From Tragulus kanchil (lineage: Eukaryota; Chordata; Mammalia; Artiodactyla; Tragulidae), in assembly GCA_022376925.1 (NCBI GenBank), contig JAIOJX010000032.1:116909979-116973978 (forward strand): a stretch of DNA of 64,000 nucleotides, written 5' to 3'. Position numbers and translations under genes: made by a program. This document shows, in pieces, positions 45,201-57,900 of the stretch (the stretch's first letter is position 1; each line of letters begins with the position of its first letter). The notes under the pieces were generated by a model. It worked only from the letters and a program-made list of their open reading frames with translations. It had not been told where the DNA came from and did not search any database.

Positions 45201-45808
45201 GTGTCAGGAGAGGCGTCATCACCATCAAGGAGAAACAAGGCTACCGAGGGCAGACACTGTCATAGAGGGGAAACGGTAGGTTTAGGGACCCATGGGCCCT
45301 GGACTCCTAAACCTACCCCACCCTCGATCCTCAAGCCCGAGTTCACACCTGCCATAGGCTGTGTCTCCCAAAATGAACATCTTCGACCCCGTAGCCTCCT
45401 CCAACCGTGCTGCCACGGCCCCAGCATCTCCCAAGAGCTGGTCAGGGAACTGCAAGGCCACCTGTAAGCATGAACCATGGAGTCAGCAACAGCCTCTCCT
45501 GCACTGAGGGCCTCTTCTAGGGAAACCTTTCTGAAGAGTCCCTACCTAACCTTCAAAGCCCTTCCACCCAGAGAAGCATCTCCTCCCATTCCCATCCTCA
45601 CAAAATTACCCCAAGATTCCAATCCTCTGGCAGGCCCTTCCGCTCCCCAGCTTGCCCTCACCCGATGACATCCCAGGTCGCGGACAAATCCAACGACCCG
45701 CTCCAGCTCGTACACTCGGTCCAGGTCTTCAAGAGGAGTGCGCAAGCCGGCAGCGCCCGCCTCTCGCTGCAGCGCCGCCTCCGCGGAGCTGCTGAATGTG
45801 GACTCCAT
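42266..45808 (-). CDS. DPH2: Diphthamide biosynthesis protein 2
   Basis: Partner of DPH1 in the [4Fe-4S] enzyme that transfers the 3-amino-3-carboxypropyl group of SAM to a histidine of elongation factor 2, the first step of diphthamide synthesis. Coding exons: exon 1 45662-45808; exon 2 45349-45461 (copy 44265-44377); exon 3 44705-44928 (copy 43621-43844); exon 4 42739-43422; exon 5 42473-42649; exon 6 42266-42390 (stop 42266-42268). With one copy of each exon the phases join, giving 1470 bp and 489 residues, equal to human. Visible features: [14 protein letters not shown] start, [12 protein letters not shown] strand/helix, a Cys pair at 88-89 (SCCVDVLG) and Cys341 (LLSCPLG), positions of the family's cluster-binding cysteines by recollection; C-terminus [11 protein letters not shown]. 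Exons 2 and 3 are doubled by an apparent assembly duplication. Confidence 0.95.
43621..44377 (-). other. DPH2: Second copy of DPH2 exons 2-3
   Basis: Exon 3 copy 43621-43844 and exon 2 copy 44265-44377 repeat 44705-44928 and 45349-45461 at an offset of 1084 bp, with the same splice sites. Joining both sets would add 337 bp (113+224), which shifts the frame, so a naive model with all exons would be broken. Confidence 0.88.
43945..44095 (+). mobile_element. L1-type LINE 3' end (bovine-like)
   Basis: CTCATGTTGATGTATGGCA, AACAATATTGTTAAGCAATT and ATCCCCCGATTTAAAAG resemble the 3' terminus of ruminant L1. The copy at 45029-45179 arises from duplicate 8. Confidence 0.6.
44578..44628 (-). pseudogene. 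DPH2: Truncated copy of DPH2 exon 1
   Basis: The last 51 bp of exon 1 with its donor, cut at the duplication junction (44628) and fused to unrelated intron sequence. It has no start codon. It is the edge of tandem duplicate 8. Confidence 0.85.
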
Positions 45809-46200
45809 GAGTTTGAGTGGAGGCAGGCAGCGGGGTCCGCCCTCTCAGTCAGCTTCAGCCCCCGCGTCCTCAGAAACGGCCCTCAAAGGGTCAGAGTCGA
45901 TTGGTCGGGGCGGAGGACAGGGGAGTCAAGCCCTGGGCCAGCTCCTCTCCTTTCCACATTCCCGTTTCTCCGCTACTCCAATCCACATGGGCCTCCCCGA
46001 GAGATTACTTCCGGGTGTTTGAGGCGGGGCTCACGGCAATTTTGCCCTCTTCTAAAACCTGGAGGGCCTATCCCCGCCAAGTTGCCCAGAGAACCAATGG
46101 TCGGCCTCCGAACCTGAAGCCAATCGGAAGTGCGTCAGAGGACGCCGCGGAGCCTTGTGGGCGTTGTAGTTCTCCTGGCCCTCCTCGCCAGGCGCTAGTT
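45809..46200 (-). promoter_or_regulatory. DPH2: DPH2 promoter
   Basis: CpG-containing flank with CCAAT boxes at about 46093 (GAACCAATGG) and 46120 (GCCAATCGG), an adjacent GGAAGTGCGTCA tract resembling ETS plus CRE-like sites, and TGTAGT at 46165-46170 in the context GCGTTGTAGTTCTC. The last is similar to the motif in the ATP6V0B promoter. Confidence 0.6.
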
Positions 46201-48900
46201 TTCAGGTTTGGCCTCCAGGGCTCGCTCAGCCAGACACACCGACTCCTTGAAAATAGTTGTTTGAGCAGTTCCTATCCGCTTACACTGTTAAGCGCTTCCC
46301 CTGCACTGTATCACCTGGGAGGTAGCACTGCATGATTTCTAAGGTACCAGCCTGCCTGGGTTTGAACACTGGGCTATGCCCTTACTACTTACTCCTTTAA
46401 GTTATTCAACATCTTTATGGCTGTTTCCTCAGAAGGGGGTTGTAATGGTGGTACTTCTAATAGGATTGCTGGGGCAAATTAATTTAGATATGAAACTTCA
46501 TAAGCTGAGCCCTTTGCATAGCACATGTACTGAAAGCATCCACTGTCATCTTCACAGCAGTCTGTCAATCAGGTATTGAGCGCTTATTGTTCACCAGGGA
46601 CTAGATTCTGAGAGTTTAATTTCTGGAGTAACAGCTGTCCCATATGATGAGGAAATTGGGGTTCAAAGAGGCTAACTTCCTGTCTAGTAAGACACAGCAA
46701 GTCAGTGGCACAATCGGTATCAAATCCAGGTCTGACTTCAGAAGCTGTTCTTCACACCCTTCACTCTTTCAGGTTCTTATATATAGCACCTTTGACCAGG
46801 TTATTATATGCAGCAGGGAGGAGAAAGACACCTGGGCGCCACGTTGTAGGAGAAAAGGACAAAATGTGACTCTCCACATACCCCAGGAGAAATGAAAAAG
46901 CCAAAAATAAGGTGGGAAGGGGTTGAAGGAGGGGTAGGGAAAGGGGACAGAGTGACTTCAGGGGATGAGATGGAAGGGAGGCTGATGCTGGCTGGGGTGG
47001 GAAGACTGAATGAGGATGAAGAGTGGAGGACACAGCATTTGCACAGGGCTGAGGCAGAAAGGGAGGGAACCCTGCTGAAGGACAGGAGCAACAGGCCAGG
47101 ATCTGTCCTTGGTCCTGACCACCATGTGCTGGCCAGGGACCATGGAAGTGAGCAGCTATGGGCTGCAGACAACAGGAGGGCCTGCCTTCCTCTCTTTCTG
47201 GGCCCATCATACCTCCTCCCCCACATACTCAGCCCTGCTTTCTGTTCCTCTCCTCTCCTTACAAGTGTAAGTCTGGGTGCCTCCATAACTCCACCTAAGA
47301 AACCCACTTTGAAATTCAAAGCCACTCTCTTTCTTCCCTCCCAACTGAGGCCAGTCTCGCTTCACCTCCAGCCCAAGGCCCCAAGTCCTCTACCTCGGAA
47401 ACCTCCCATTCCCTTCAGAAATGAAAGGAAGACTCCAGCCAGTCTTCCTCACTGGTCCCACTCTCCCAGTTTAGTTAGTGGCAGTGGCTCAGCTTCACCT
47501 AGCCAAGGCCCATCTTTTTTTTTGGCTGTTTCCTCAGAAGGGGGTTGTAATGGTGGTACTTCTAATAGGATTGCTGGGGCAAATTAATTTAGATATGAAA
47601 CTTCATAAGCTGAGCCCTTTGCATAGCACATGTACTGAAAGCATCCACTGTCATCTTCACAGCAGTCTGTCAATCAGGTATTGAGCGCTTATTGTTCACC
47701 AGGGACTAGATTCTGAGAGTTTAATTTCTGGAGTAACAGCTGTCCCATATGATGAGGAAATTGGGGTTCAAAGAGGCTAACTTCCTGTCTAGTAAGACAC
47801 AGCAAGTCAGTGGCACAATCGGTATCAAATCCAGGTCTGACTTCAGAAGCTGTTCTTCACACCCTTCACTCTTTCAGGTTCTTATATATAGCACCTTTGA
47901 CCAGGTTATTATATGCAGCAGGGAGGAGAAAGACACCTGGGCGCCACGTTGTAGGAGAAAAGGACAAAATGTGACTCTCCACATACCCCAGGAGAAATGA
48001 AAAAGCCAAAAATAAGGTGGGAAGGGGTTGAAGGAGGGGTAGGGAAAGGGGACAGAGTGACTTCAGGGGATGAGATGGAAGGGAGGCTGATGCTGGCTGG
48101 GGTGGGAAGACTGAATGAGGATGAAGAGTGGAGGACACAGCATTTGCACAGGGCTGAGGCAGAAAGGGAGGGAACCCTGCTGAAGGACAGGAGCAACAGG
48201 CCAGGATCTGTCCTTGGTCCTGACCACCATGTGCTGGCCAGGGACCATGGAAGTGAGCAGCTATGGGCTGCAGACAACAGGAGGGCCTGCCTTCCTCTCT
48301 TTCTGGGCCCATCATACCTCCTCCCCCACATACTCAGCCCTGCTTTCTGTTCCTCTCCTCTCCTTACAAGTGTAAGTCTGGGTGCCTCCATAACTCCACC
48401 TAAGAAACCCACTTTGAAATTCAAAGCCACTCTCTTTCTTCCCTCCCAACTGAGGCCAGTCTCGCTTCACCTCCAGCCCAAGGCCCCAAGTCCTCTACCT
48501 AGGAAACCTCCCATTCCCTTCAGAAATGAAAGGAAGACTCCAGCCAGTCTTCCTCACTGGTCCCACTCTCCCAGTTTAGTTAGTGGCATGGTAGCTATGG
48601 ACTAGATCAGCCTCTGTGCAGACCAGAACAAGGCACAACACAATTAGCGGTCTAGTACTTGGCACCACTGCTTAAATAAATGTATGCATGCATAAACACT
48701 GGGACTGGCCAGGAGGAGCAGGCTGCTGACCCTACCGCAGTCCCCACCACACTCCAGTCTGGGCACCTTGGCTGCAACAGTGCCCCTTGCACCTAGGCGC
48801 TAGAGGCTGGCCCACCACAAGGCCTAGGTCCAAGCATCCTCCCATCCTTCCCCTAGGTCTTCTGAGGTCACCCAATGGTCAGCGGTGGTGGCCGTGGAAA
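46200..48900. other. Intergenic, DPH2 to IPO13
   Basis: Non-coding spacer, apparently about 1.6 kb in reality because it holds tandem duplicate 9 (46417-48591). A MIR-like element lies at about 46635-46750 and is repeated at 47740-47855. Long open frames here lack homology that I recognise. Confidence 0.65.
46417..48591 (+). repeat. Tandem duplicate 9 (offset 1105)
   Basis: Copies about 46417-47486 and 47522-48591, intergenic. About 35 bp of extra sequence (47487-47521), ending in a T run, sits between them. Confidence 0.92.
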
Positions 48901-48934
48901 AGACGCAGAGCCAGCAGTGCCGTGAGGGTTCAAG

Positions 48935-48940
48935 TTTACT
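48935..48940 (-). terminator. IPO13: Candidate IPO13 polyadenylation signal AGTAAA
   Basis: TTTACT on the plus strand reads AGTAAA, a common variant signal, 54 bp past the IPO13 stop. This would give a very short 3'UTR. Confidence 0.45.
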
Positions 48941-48993
48941 TTCTGGGGATGAGGGAGGGTGAGGAGGAGGTGTGGGTGGGACTGGGCCGCCCC

Positions 48994-51900
48994 TCAGTAG
49001 TCAGCTGTGTAATCTGTGCCATGCAGCCCCCGGCACAGCAGGGTGAATTCCTTCACCATCTCCTTCACCCGCCTCTTGTTGACTCTCTCGCTGGAGGAGA
49101 AAAGAGAGCGCCAGTTAGCACCCTCCACCACGGCCTCCTCCCCGTGACCTGGGGACCCAGGCCCCGCCAGCTCTGCTCACCGAAGGATCTGTTGACTGAA
49201 GGTGTCCTTCTGTTCGGGGCTGAGGCGGGCGGAGGGGAAGCCAGGTGTCTGAAGTGCCTCCTTGATCCACACACTCAGGAGGCTGAAGCAGTTTTTATTC
49301 AGAGCAAACAGGATGTCGGCAAAGCAGTCCATAAGGCTGCGGGAGGCCTGGCCCCCTATGGCCTGAGGGAGATGGGTTCTCAGCACACCAGGGTCACGCC
49401 CTCCTACAGCAAACGCACCTGGCCACATCACCCACCACCGGACAGTTCCTCAGTCAAAGTGCACATGGCAGGCGAGTGCTACTTGACACATGACAGCTGA
49501 TCCACATGGCAACCTAACAACTTCCAGCCATTCACTTGATGAAGAGACAGAAGAGCTTAGGGAGCCAAGGCACACGCTTCCCAGGAGGATAGCTGCCTCA
49601 GCCGTGAGGGCCTCCCGCTGCCCCTCAACCTTGAGACCCGCTCCACCTCACCTCCAGCACTGCTATGAGCAGCATACGGCCATCCTCCTGTACCACCTTT
49701 CCCACTGGCTCGATGTCCCCACACCGAGGCAGCAGCTCCGTCTACAGAGGAGGGAGAGACCCGTCAGCCCCAGCTCTCACCCCCTCCTCCTTGGAGACAA
49801 GACCTGCACACCACACCCCAGAGTCCTGGGCAGAGTGGGCTGAGTATAGGGATGGTGGGGGATTTGGGATGGGCACGGGACTCACAAAGAAGCCACAGGA
49901 AGCCTTGATGGTAGGTGCTTCAGGGAACTTGAGGGCCAGCACAGCTGTGGGAGAGGCGGAGACAGATCAGATGGGGCTCAAGGATCCTCCCGAGGGGGCC
50001 CCAGGCCCACCTGGCCCCTCCCTTTACTTACCGCACTGGAACACAGCTTTGACATCCAATCGTTCACACAGGAACAAGTCTGGCTTCCGCTTCAGAGCCT
50101 GCAGGAGGTGGAGCTGGTAAGCCCAGCCCCAGCCAACTCCAAGCGCCATCCTCCACTCACCTGCCACCCAAGCCCCAGGTTCACACACCACAAGCAGAGG
50201 CTGCCGAAACCAGCCGCCCAGCCACCTCTGGGGAACAAGACCACTCCAGAGCTCAGTACGTCAGGAGAGGGAGCAGCCAAGGGATGCCATGTACACGTAT
50301 GTGTACATGAACACACACATGTATGAGAGAGGCTGGGAGTCATAATGCAACAGTTTGGGCCCCAAGTCCCCCCCAAGCAAACACCTCCCCCCTATCCCCC
50401 ACCATCAGGGCCAGACCTCCTGCGGGCTCCAGGCTGCCAGCAGTGATTTCACTTTGATTCACAGAGGCAGTTGCGGACCCCTGGATTTGTTATCAGGGCA
50501 GAGATGGCAGCTGGGCAGGGAGCCCGGTCCACAGCTCCCCTCCTATGGCCTGCCTGCATTCCTCAGACACTCTCCAGCTTAGGAAGAGGAAAGGCAGCGC
50601 GGGGGAGCCTGGGAGCCACGGCCCCACCTCTCTCCCAGAACTCCCTGGGTCCAGGCCTTTCTCATTCATACCAAGCCAGGGCTGCCATGTTGGGGAGGTG
50701 GATGGAGGACAGGGGCAGAGAGCCTGCCCCACATGGTACCAGGGCATGGCTGGCACAGCCTCAGGTCAGGGGAGACACTCCGCACAGTCCCCCAGTTATC
50801 AAGCACTGCTTTCCCCCAGCGGCCCCCGACGCATTCCACATCCACCCCTAACCCTGCAGTCCTCACATACCTTCCACTCCTTCATGTTCACTCCAGCACA
50901 AACAGCCCCACACGCACCCTCACTTGAGACGCCTACTTACCCTCGCCCACACACCTCGGTCACTTCCCTTGTGTGTACCACTCGCTCCATCTACAACACA
51001 CCCTTGCCACACAGGCCCTGCGTCTCCAGACCACATCCACACACCCGCGGCCTTATCCTGCCAGTTCTTCAGCACGTGCTCTCTCCCCACGCACACCCAC
51101 CTGTCTACACTCCGATGCCCTTGCCCCAAAGATCCACCCTCCCAGACACCCACACACATGTCCACCCAGGCCCGGAACACACAGTCCGCCCCACTCCTCC
51201 CGCACTCCTCTGAGGGACTCTGAGTGCCCAGAGGGTAAGAACTGTGCAAGCTTTTGCTCACCAATATATTTTCAGCACTTAGCAGGCTACCAAGCACATA
51301 TTACACACTCAAGGAAGTACTTGTAGGGTGATTAAGCAAAGAAACACACCCCTGACCCCAGCCCCCAGGAGCCCCCAACTCATAGGGACTCCCCAAAACA
51401 CATACTAACCCCACAGTCCCACAGCCTGACACACGTATCTTCCCAAACTTACAGCCTTTAATACAGACACATCGCTACCATACACACCCCTGCCCTCCAC
51501 AGCATGCACTCTCTCAGCCCCAAACACACCTCCAACACACACCAACACTCACACTCCATCAATGCCGAGCACACGTCAACACACATCAGTGAACAGGCCC
51601 ACTGCCACGACACATTTATTCCGACACTCAGAATGACACACATGCTACTGACAGCAGCCACGTGATTTCCATTCCCTTCCCAAACCAGGCTCAAGACACA
51701 CCACTCAGTCCTGATACACTTAAACACCCCAAGCGCATCTCGCAGTGGAGCCAGCACCCCACCTCCTAGCAGCAGCAGGACCTGTCCGGCCGCCCCGCCA
51801 CAGCCCAGCTCTGGGCTCCACTGCGGCACATTCAGCTCGGCCCTTCCTCGGAGCTCTCCCAGCCTACCTCTCTTTGGGGGCACTGAGGCAGGCAGTTCCC

Positions 51901-54900
51901 GGCAGCAGCACGGGGACAAGGAACCCCAGGCCCTTCACCCAGGTCCTGCCCCTGAGCTCCTTGGTTACCCTGGCCCCACAGGAGCTGCTGGGCACGGTGA
52001 CCACCCCCTCCCCGGCCCGCCCCCCAGGCCAGCCCAGCTCCCTCCCTTCAGGATCAGCCTCTCCCTGGTCTATGTGGAGGACTGAGCTAGTTGAGGCAAA
52101 GGGGCACTAAGGGAGGATGTTGGGTTGTCAACTTCCACGGAAACAGATGAAGAAACTCTATTCAACTGAACAGAAAAAAAAAATTTGTCAACAGAAAGCT
52201 AAAAATAGGCTTAAATTGAATTTCAACATAAGAGAAAGAGAAAGAGAGAGAACAGAACGTGAATGAATAAAACTAAAACACACCTGTGCCAGGAGTTGCA
52301 TAAATGAATCAACAATATCAGGATGATCCCTGGGCCCTAAAATATAATAAAGATGGAACTTAAGAAAAAATTATACAAACAGCAACTCAACCTCATATAG
52401 TTATGTGGGACTGAGAGCCTGCAGGGAGACAGCGTGGGGGCACATGAGCAGCAGGAAGCAAGATAAAGAAACAAAACATACAAAAACCATGAACTGGGAG
52501 AAGCCCAACAGAAAGAGACGGCAAAGTGAAGGACGGTCTGCCCCAGCTCCCTCCCAGGGGGCCTTCCACCTACTCCCCACTCCTCCTCGGGTCGGCCCCA
52601 AGTGACCTGCGGTGCTCGAGCAATGCTGGCCACCATGTGGCTAGGCAGACAGCCCCCACACTCTTGCCGTGGCCTCTGGCACGCTGCGGTGGCCCTACAC
52701 TGCTTCCTATTACGTACCTCCCCATCCCTCGTCACTGAGAGGAAGGCAGGGCTGGTGGGAGGCTGGTCCTGGGTACCACCATTGGAGGCCTGGCTGAAGG
52801 CCCTGGAAAGGCCCAGGCATCGTGATGGGAGCGGGTGCCCCCTCCCTTCCTTAGGCCTCTTGGTCTAGCCAAAGAAAGGAATCTGTGGGGTTCTCTTAAA
52901 TCAGAAGACTCCTTCTTGGCTTTGGCAGTGCCTGATATGCTATGGTGCTGGCTGGGCAAGGTCCAGGGGAGGGAGCTGCACGATGAGGCAAAAGTGAGAG
53001 CCCTGCCCGCCAAGCCCCTCCACATGGACACAGACTCAGCAGAGAGCCAGGTTCAGGGCTGATGACCAGCTCCCACCATCTGGACGCATGAAGAAAGAGA
53101 AACCAGTCAGTGTGTCACCCACAGTGCCGTGGGAGGGCACAGCCTGGGGAAGGTTCAGCAAGACTGGGACAGCAGAGCAGTTGGGGGGGTGTCCTGTCCT
53201 GTAAGACAACCAACAAGCCTGACAAGTCGGGTGTTGGACACTATTCTGCCTCCAGTTTGGCAAGGACGCGGCGTGCATCTGGAGCTCCTGCCCAGCTGCT
53301 CCACTCTCAAGAGGAGGCACTGAGGGAACGCCTGCCTGAGACACCACTAAGCAGCTGTGTGATCTTGTGCAAGCCATCAATGCTTGGTTTCCCCAACTGT
53401 CAAGTCGATAATGATCTCTTCCGTGCTTCCTTCAGGCTGTGAGGAGCCCTTGATACAGCCTGTCCCTTCCACACATGCCCCCTAAATTACTCAAATCCTG
53501 GAAAGTGAGGCACAACGTGCCCATGCCTGAGGCCCCTGCAGATGGCAGATTCGAGGTTCAGCAGCCGCCCTGGCAGAGGTAGACTGGACAGTGAGGAAGG
53601 AAGTCTCCAAGGGCAAGGAGCCCCTTGCCTCCTTCAGCAACGCCTGGTGTCTTCCCTCTGCTGGGGGTCCGGGCCTTCCACCTACTCCCCACTCCTCCTC
53701 GGGTCGGCCCCAAGTGACCTGCGGTGCTCGAGCAATGCTGGCCACCATGTGGCTAGGCAGACAGCCCCACACTCTTGCCGTGGCCTCTGGCACGCTGCGG
53801 TGGCCCTACACTGCTTCCTATTACGTACCTCCCCATCCCTCGTCACTGAGAGGAAGGCAGGGCTGGTGGGAGGCTGGTCCTGGGTACCACCATTGGAGGC
53901 CTGGCTGAAGGCCCTTGAAAGGCCCAGGCATCGTGATGGGAGCGGGTGCCGCCTCCGGTCCTTAGGCCTCTTGGTCTAGCCAAAGAAAGGAATCTGTGGG
54001 GTTCTCTTAAATCAGAAGACTCCTTCTTGGCTTTGGCAGTGCCTGATATGCTATGGTGCTGGCTGGGCAAGGTCCAGGGGAGGGAGCTGCACGATGAGGC
54101 AAAAGTGAGAGCCCTGCCCGCCAAGCCCCTCCACATGGACACAGACTCAGCAGAGAGCCAGGTTCAGGGCTGATGACCAGCTCCCACCATCTGGACGCAT
54201 GAAGAAAGAGAAACCAGTCAGTGTGTCACCCACAGTGCCGTGGGAGGGCACAGCCTGGGGAAGGTTCAGCAAGACTGGGACAGCAGAGCAGTTGGGGGGG
54301 TGTCCTGTCCTGTAAGACAACCAACAAGCCTGACAAGTCGGGTGTTGGACACTATTCTGCCTCCAGTTTGGCAAGGACGCGGCGTGCATCTGGAGCTCCT
54401 GCCCAGCTGCTCCACTCTCAAGAGGAGGCACTGAGGGAACGCCTGCCTGAGACACCACTAAGCAGCTGTGTGATCTTGTGCAAGCCATCAATGCTTGGTT
54501 TCCCCAACTGTCAAGTCGATAATGATCTCTTCCGTGCTTCCTTCAGGCTGTGAGGAGCCCTTGATACAGCCTGTCCCTTCCACACATGCCCCCTAAATTA
54601 CTCAAATCCTGGAAAGTGAGGCACAACGTGCCCATGCCTGAGGCCCCTGCAGATGGCAGATTCGAGGTTCAGCAGCCGCCCTGGCAGAGGTAGACTGGAC
54701 AGTGAGGAAGGAAGTCTCCAAGGGCAAGGAGCCCCTTGCCTCCTTCAGCAACGCCTGGTGTCTTCCCTCTGCTGGGCTTGTTCTGAGGGATGCAGAGGGA
54801 AGAGACTCAAGTCTGCCCTGACAGGCTTAGTCTAGGGACAGAGACTAGACTATTAGAGAGTGTGATCAGTGCAGTATCATCAGTGCGTGCCCATACAGTT

Positions 54901-57900
54901 CTGGTACCAGGTCAAAGACCCAGCTCTGCCTCAGAGAAGCTTCCGAGGACTGATGCACGGGTAAGGCATGCAGGAGAGAGAGCTCACTCAGCAAAGGGCG
55001 CAGGGCAGCCCAGGCAGAGGAGCAGGGCACAGAGATCAAAGAGGATATGGTGGGGGAAATACCAGGGTGACAGACGGCTGGAGCCGTTCAGGAATAGTCG
55101 TTGAGAAATGTGGAGGAACTATGTCACACGGGGGGACAGGACCAGACCCAAGGGTAATGGGGAGCAACAGAAGGGCTTTACCCCAGGAAGGGAAAGTGCT
55201 CAGATTAGAGTCTTATAAAAAATACTACAGCTGCAGGGTGCAGGACGGGCTGGAGGAGGACACACATCAGGGAAACCAGCAGGGGACTGCTGAGGTGTTC
55301 CCGATGGAGCAGTGGCCATGGAGAGTGGGCGAGGTGAGCACGCCGAAGGACCACCAGGGCTTGTCTGCAGCTGGATATGAGGAGGGGGAGAGGTAGGGCT
55401 AAGGAGGACCACATCTGGTTTCTGGCTCTGATTTCTCCCCATTCTGGAAACAACCCATGACCCACCGGGGCAGAGGCCAGCATCATGGGACCAGACATCG
55501 CGGACAGGAGCAGAGAGCACCCTGGCTCTAGCTGAGACTCCTGATGAGCCTCAAACCTGTGCGCATGAATCCAGGCAAAACTCAGGAGGCTGGCAGAACA
55601 ACGTTGTTTCTTTTCCAAGTGAGAAACCTGCGTAAGGCAGCAGGGGAAGCCTGGAGCCCCCTGCTCCCAACTTCTCTCGGGCAGAGGGCCGTAGTGAGGG
55701 GTGAGGCTGGGATCGCAGCCAAAGGCTTCTGGCCCAGAAGGAATGAGTCTCAGTCCAAGTAAAGGAACCAGCACTCACTGAGTACATCATGTGCTAAACT
55801 CCCAAGTCAGGGGCCCAAAAGATGCTACTTGATACCTGATAACAACCCTGGCAAGGATCTGACATCCCCATTTCACAGAGAAGGAAACAAAGGCTCTAAA
55901 AGAGTAAGTGACTTGCCCAAGGTCACACAACTAGTTGGTGGTGATGAGTTTAGAATCCAGGTCTATCTGACTTCAAAGCCCATGCTCCTGCCACTTTTCA
56001 TTCTATCCCAAAGGAAATGGAGCCAGCCTGGTGCCGCAAGTCCCTCAGAGATTCCAGTCCCACCTTTCCCCACATCCAGACTGGCCCTGAGCCCAGCAGA
56101 AGACACCATTCACTCTCTCTTGTCCACTTCAACCTAAGGTGTCAGCTACCTGTGAGGTGGCAACTGTGCTGTGGCTGATCCCGTTGCTCTCCCATCGAGA
56201 CCCATGTGCAGCCCGGGGGAGAGAGGAGGACAGGGTGGGCAGCGGCGGCTCCCCAGTCAGGGACGCAGAGGCAGTGGCAGTGGCGGCAGCAGCAGAGACC
56301 CCAGCTGGGACCTACCTTGCTGGAAGAGGGTGAGTGTGACGGAAGTGACGAGCAGGAAGAGGGCCTCAATGGGGGGAAAGTGGGCAGGCTCATGAGCAAA
56401 GATGTGGACCAGCTACAACAAAGCAGGGAATGCTGGTCAGTGGAGGCCCTGGCCCACCGGGAGAGGCAGCGTCCCTGGAAGGCAGGCAAGGACCTCTGCC
56501 AGAGAAGCCCTCCACCCGACTCCATCCTCTGCTCCATGTCTGGCTCAGGCATCTGCGTGGGATGAAGGCCCACCTGTCGAGTGAGGTCAAGAGCGGAAGC
56601 CTGGGGGATGGTGCTGTACATCCGCCCCAGCATCTCACACAGCTGTGGCACCATGGGGGCAAAGTCGTCCAGCAGCGTCTTAACGGACTTCTCGAAGATA
56701 GCGCACACCGCCTGGGAGGAAAGCAAAGGGGGCCTGGTTACCATGGGATCAGCAGGTCACCACTGGCGGCAACAGAATAGGGGCCCTACACAGAGGAGGC
56801 CTAAAAACGGAGCCCTTGCCTACCAGCCCTGCCTGGCTCTGTGAACCTAGGAAGGTAGGCAAGTCTGACCCTCACCCTGGAAGGCAAGAGGCCAAAAGGC
56901 CCTTCTCAGAGGGGCTGAGGGTGGAACTCTGTAACTTAACTCGTTACAGCTCTATCATGGCCTCTCAGGGAGCATGACAGTGAGAAACTCCTGAACTGGA
57001 AAGAACCAAGGCAGGTGTCAGATGCTAGGGTGGATCCCTGACTGTCACCCAGTCTCAGCACCACAGTCTTGGGCTGAGCACTTCTTGTGACACCAGGATT
57101 GACTTCCCCAGAGATTCCCAGTGTCCAGGGGGTAGGATTCGTCTCCTTTACTTCCTCCAGGTCATCACAAGCCGCGCTGGTGGAAGTTCCACCTCTGTGC
57201 CAAGTCACCATGGGGGCTGAGGGCAAGGGGCAGCACTCACCTCCACCACCTGGGCATCATTCAGCCATTTGCTCAGCACCTTCTGGATAAGCTGGAAAAC
57301 CTGCTGCAGTACCACGACCACCTGAAGACACAGGAAGAGGTGAGGTGCCCCCACTGCCACTCTCCTCGACCTCAGAAAGACTACTTGGTAGTTGGAAATA
57401 GGCCAGGAGTTCAAACCTATGATCCCAGACTTCATGTTGGAGACTTGGTGCACCGGTCCCCGGGAGAAGGGGGGCTTTGCTATAAAAGAAGATACCCTGA
57501 ATACCAGGGAATCATCTTAGAGGAAGCCCAAACTGCAAGCTTCAGAGAAGTCTCTCCCTATCTACTTCTCAGTAAAAGCATGTTAGAGCCAGAACCTATG
57601 GGCTAGCCCCTGAAGAGGAGATGCTGCCTCACCCAGACAGGCTTAGGGTAGAGAGCCCCAAGGGATGGGCAGCTTATGGAGAGCAGAGAGCAGCCTGACG
57701 TCCTGGGCGCTGAGGGAAGGCAGGATAATGACCACCATAGAAGGGGCTCTTTGGGAGACAGTGGCCTTGGTCTGGTCTGGAGTGAAAAGGGAGAAGGAAA
57801 ATGGGGTGGGAGGAGAGCAGAGGGACCAGGATACTGTGGCTTCCATTTCTCCAGGAGAAGCACCAGGGGTGGGGGGCGATAAGCAAGGAGCAACAGAATA

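Larger units (their letters stand above)
43528..45712 (-). repeat. DPH2: Tandem duplicate 8 (offset 1084)
   Basis: Copies about 43528-44628 and 44629-45712, containing DPH2 exons 2-3 and part of exon 1. The second copy lacks 15 bp near its start (after CTCCATGGG) and has a shorter C run. Confidence 0.92.

Noticed and set aside
46892..48605. Frames of 231 and 202 codons that look like a tandem gene pair
   Set aside because: Both are the same intergenic sequence duplicated at a 1105-bp offset. No homology or splice structure supports a gene.
50870..51620. CA-rich stretch considered as a repeat array or CRISPR-like structure
   Set aside because: There are no regular repeat-spacer units, only degenerate CACAC-rich intron sequence in a mammalian gene.
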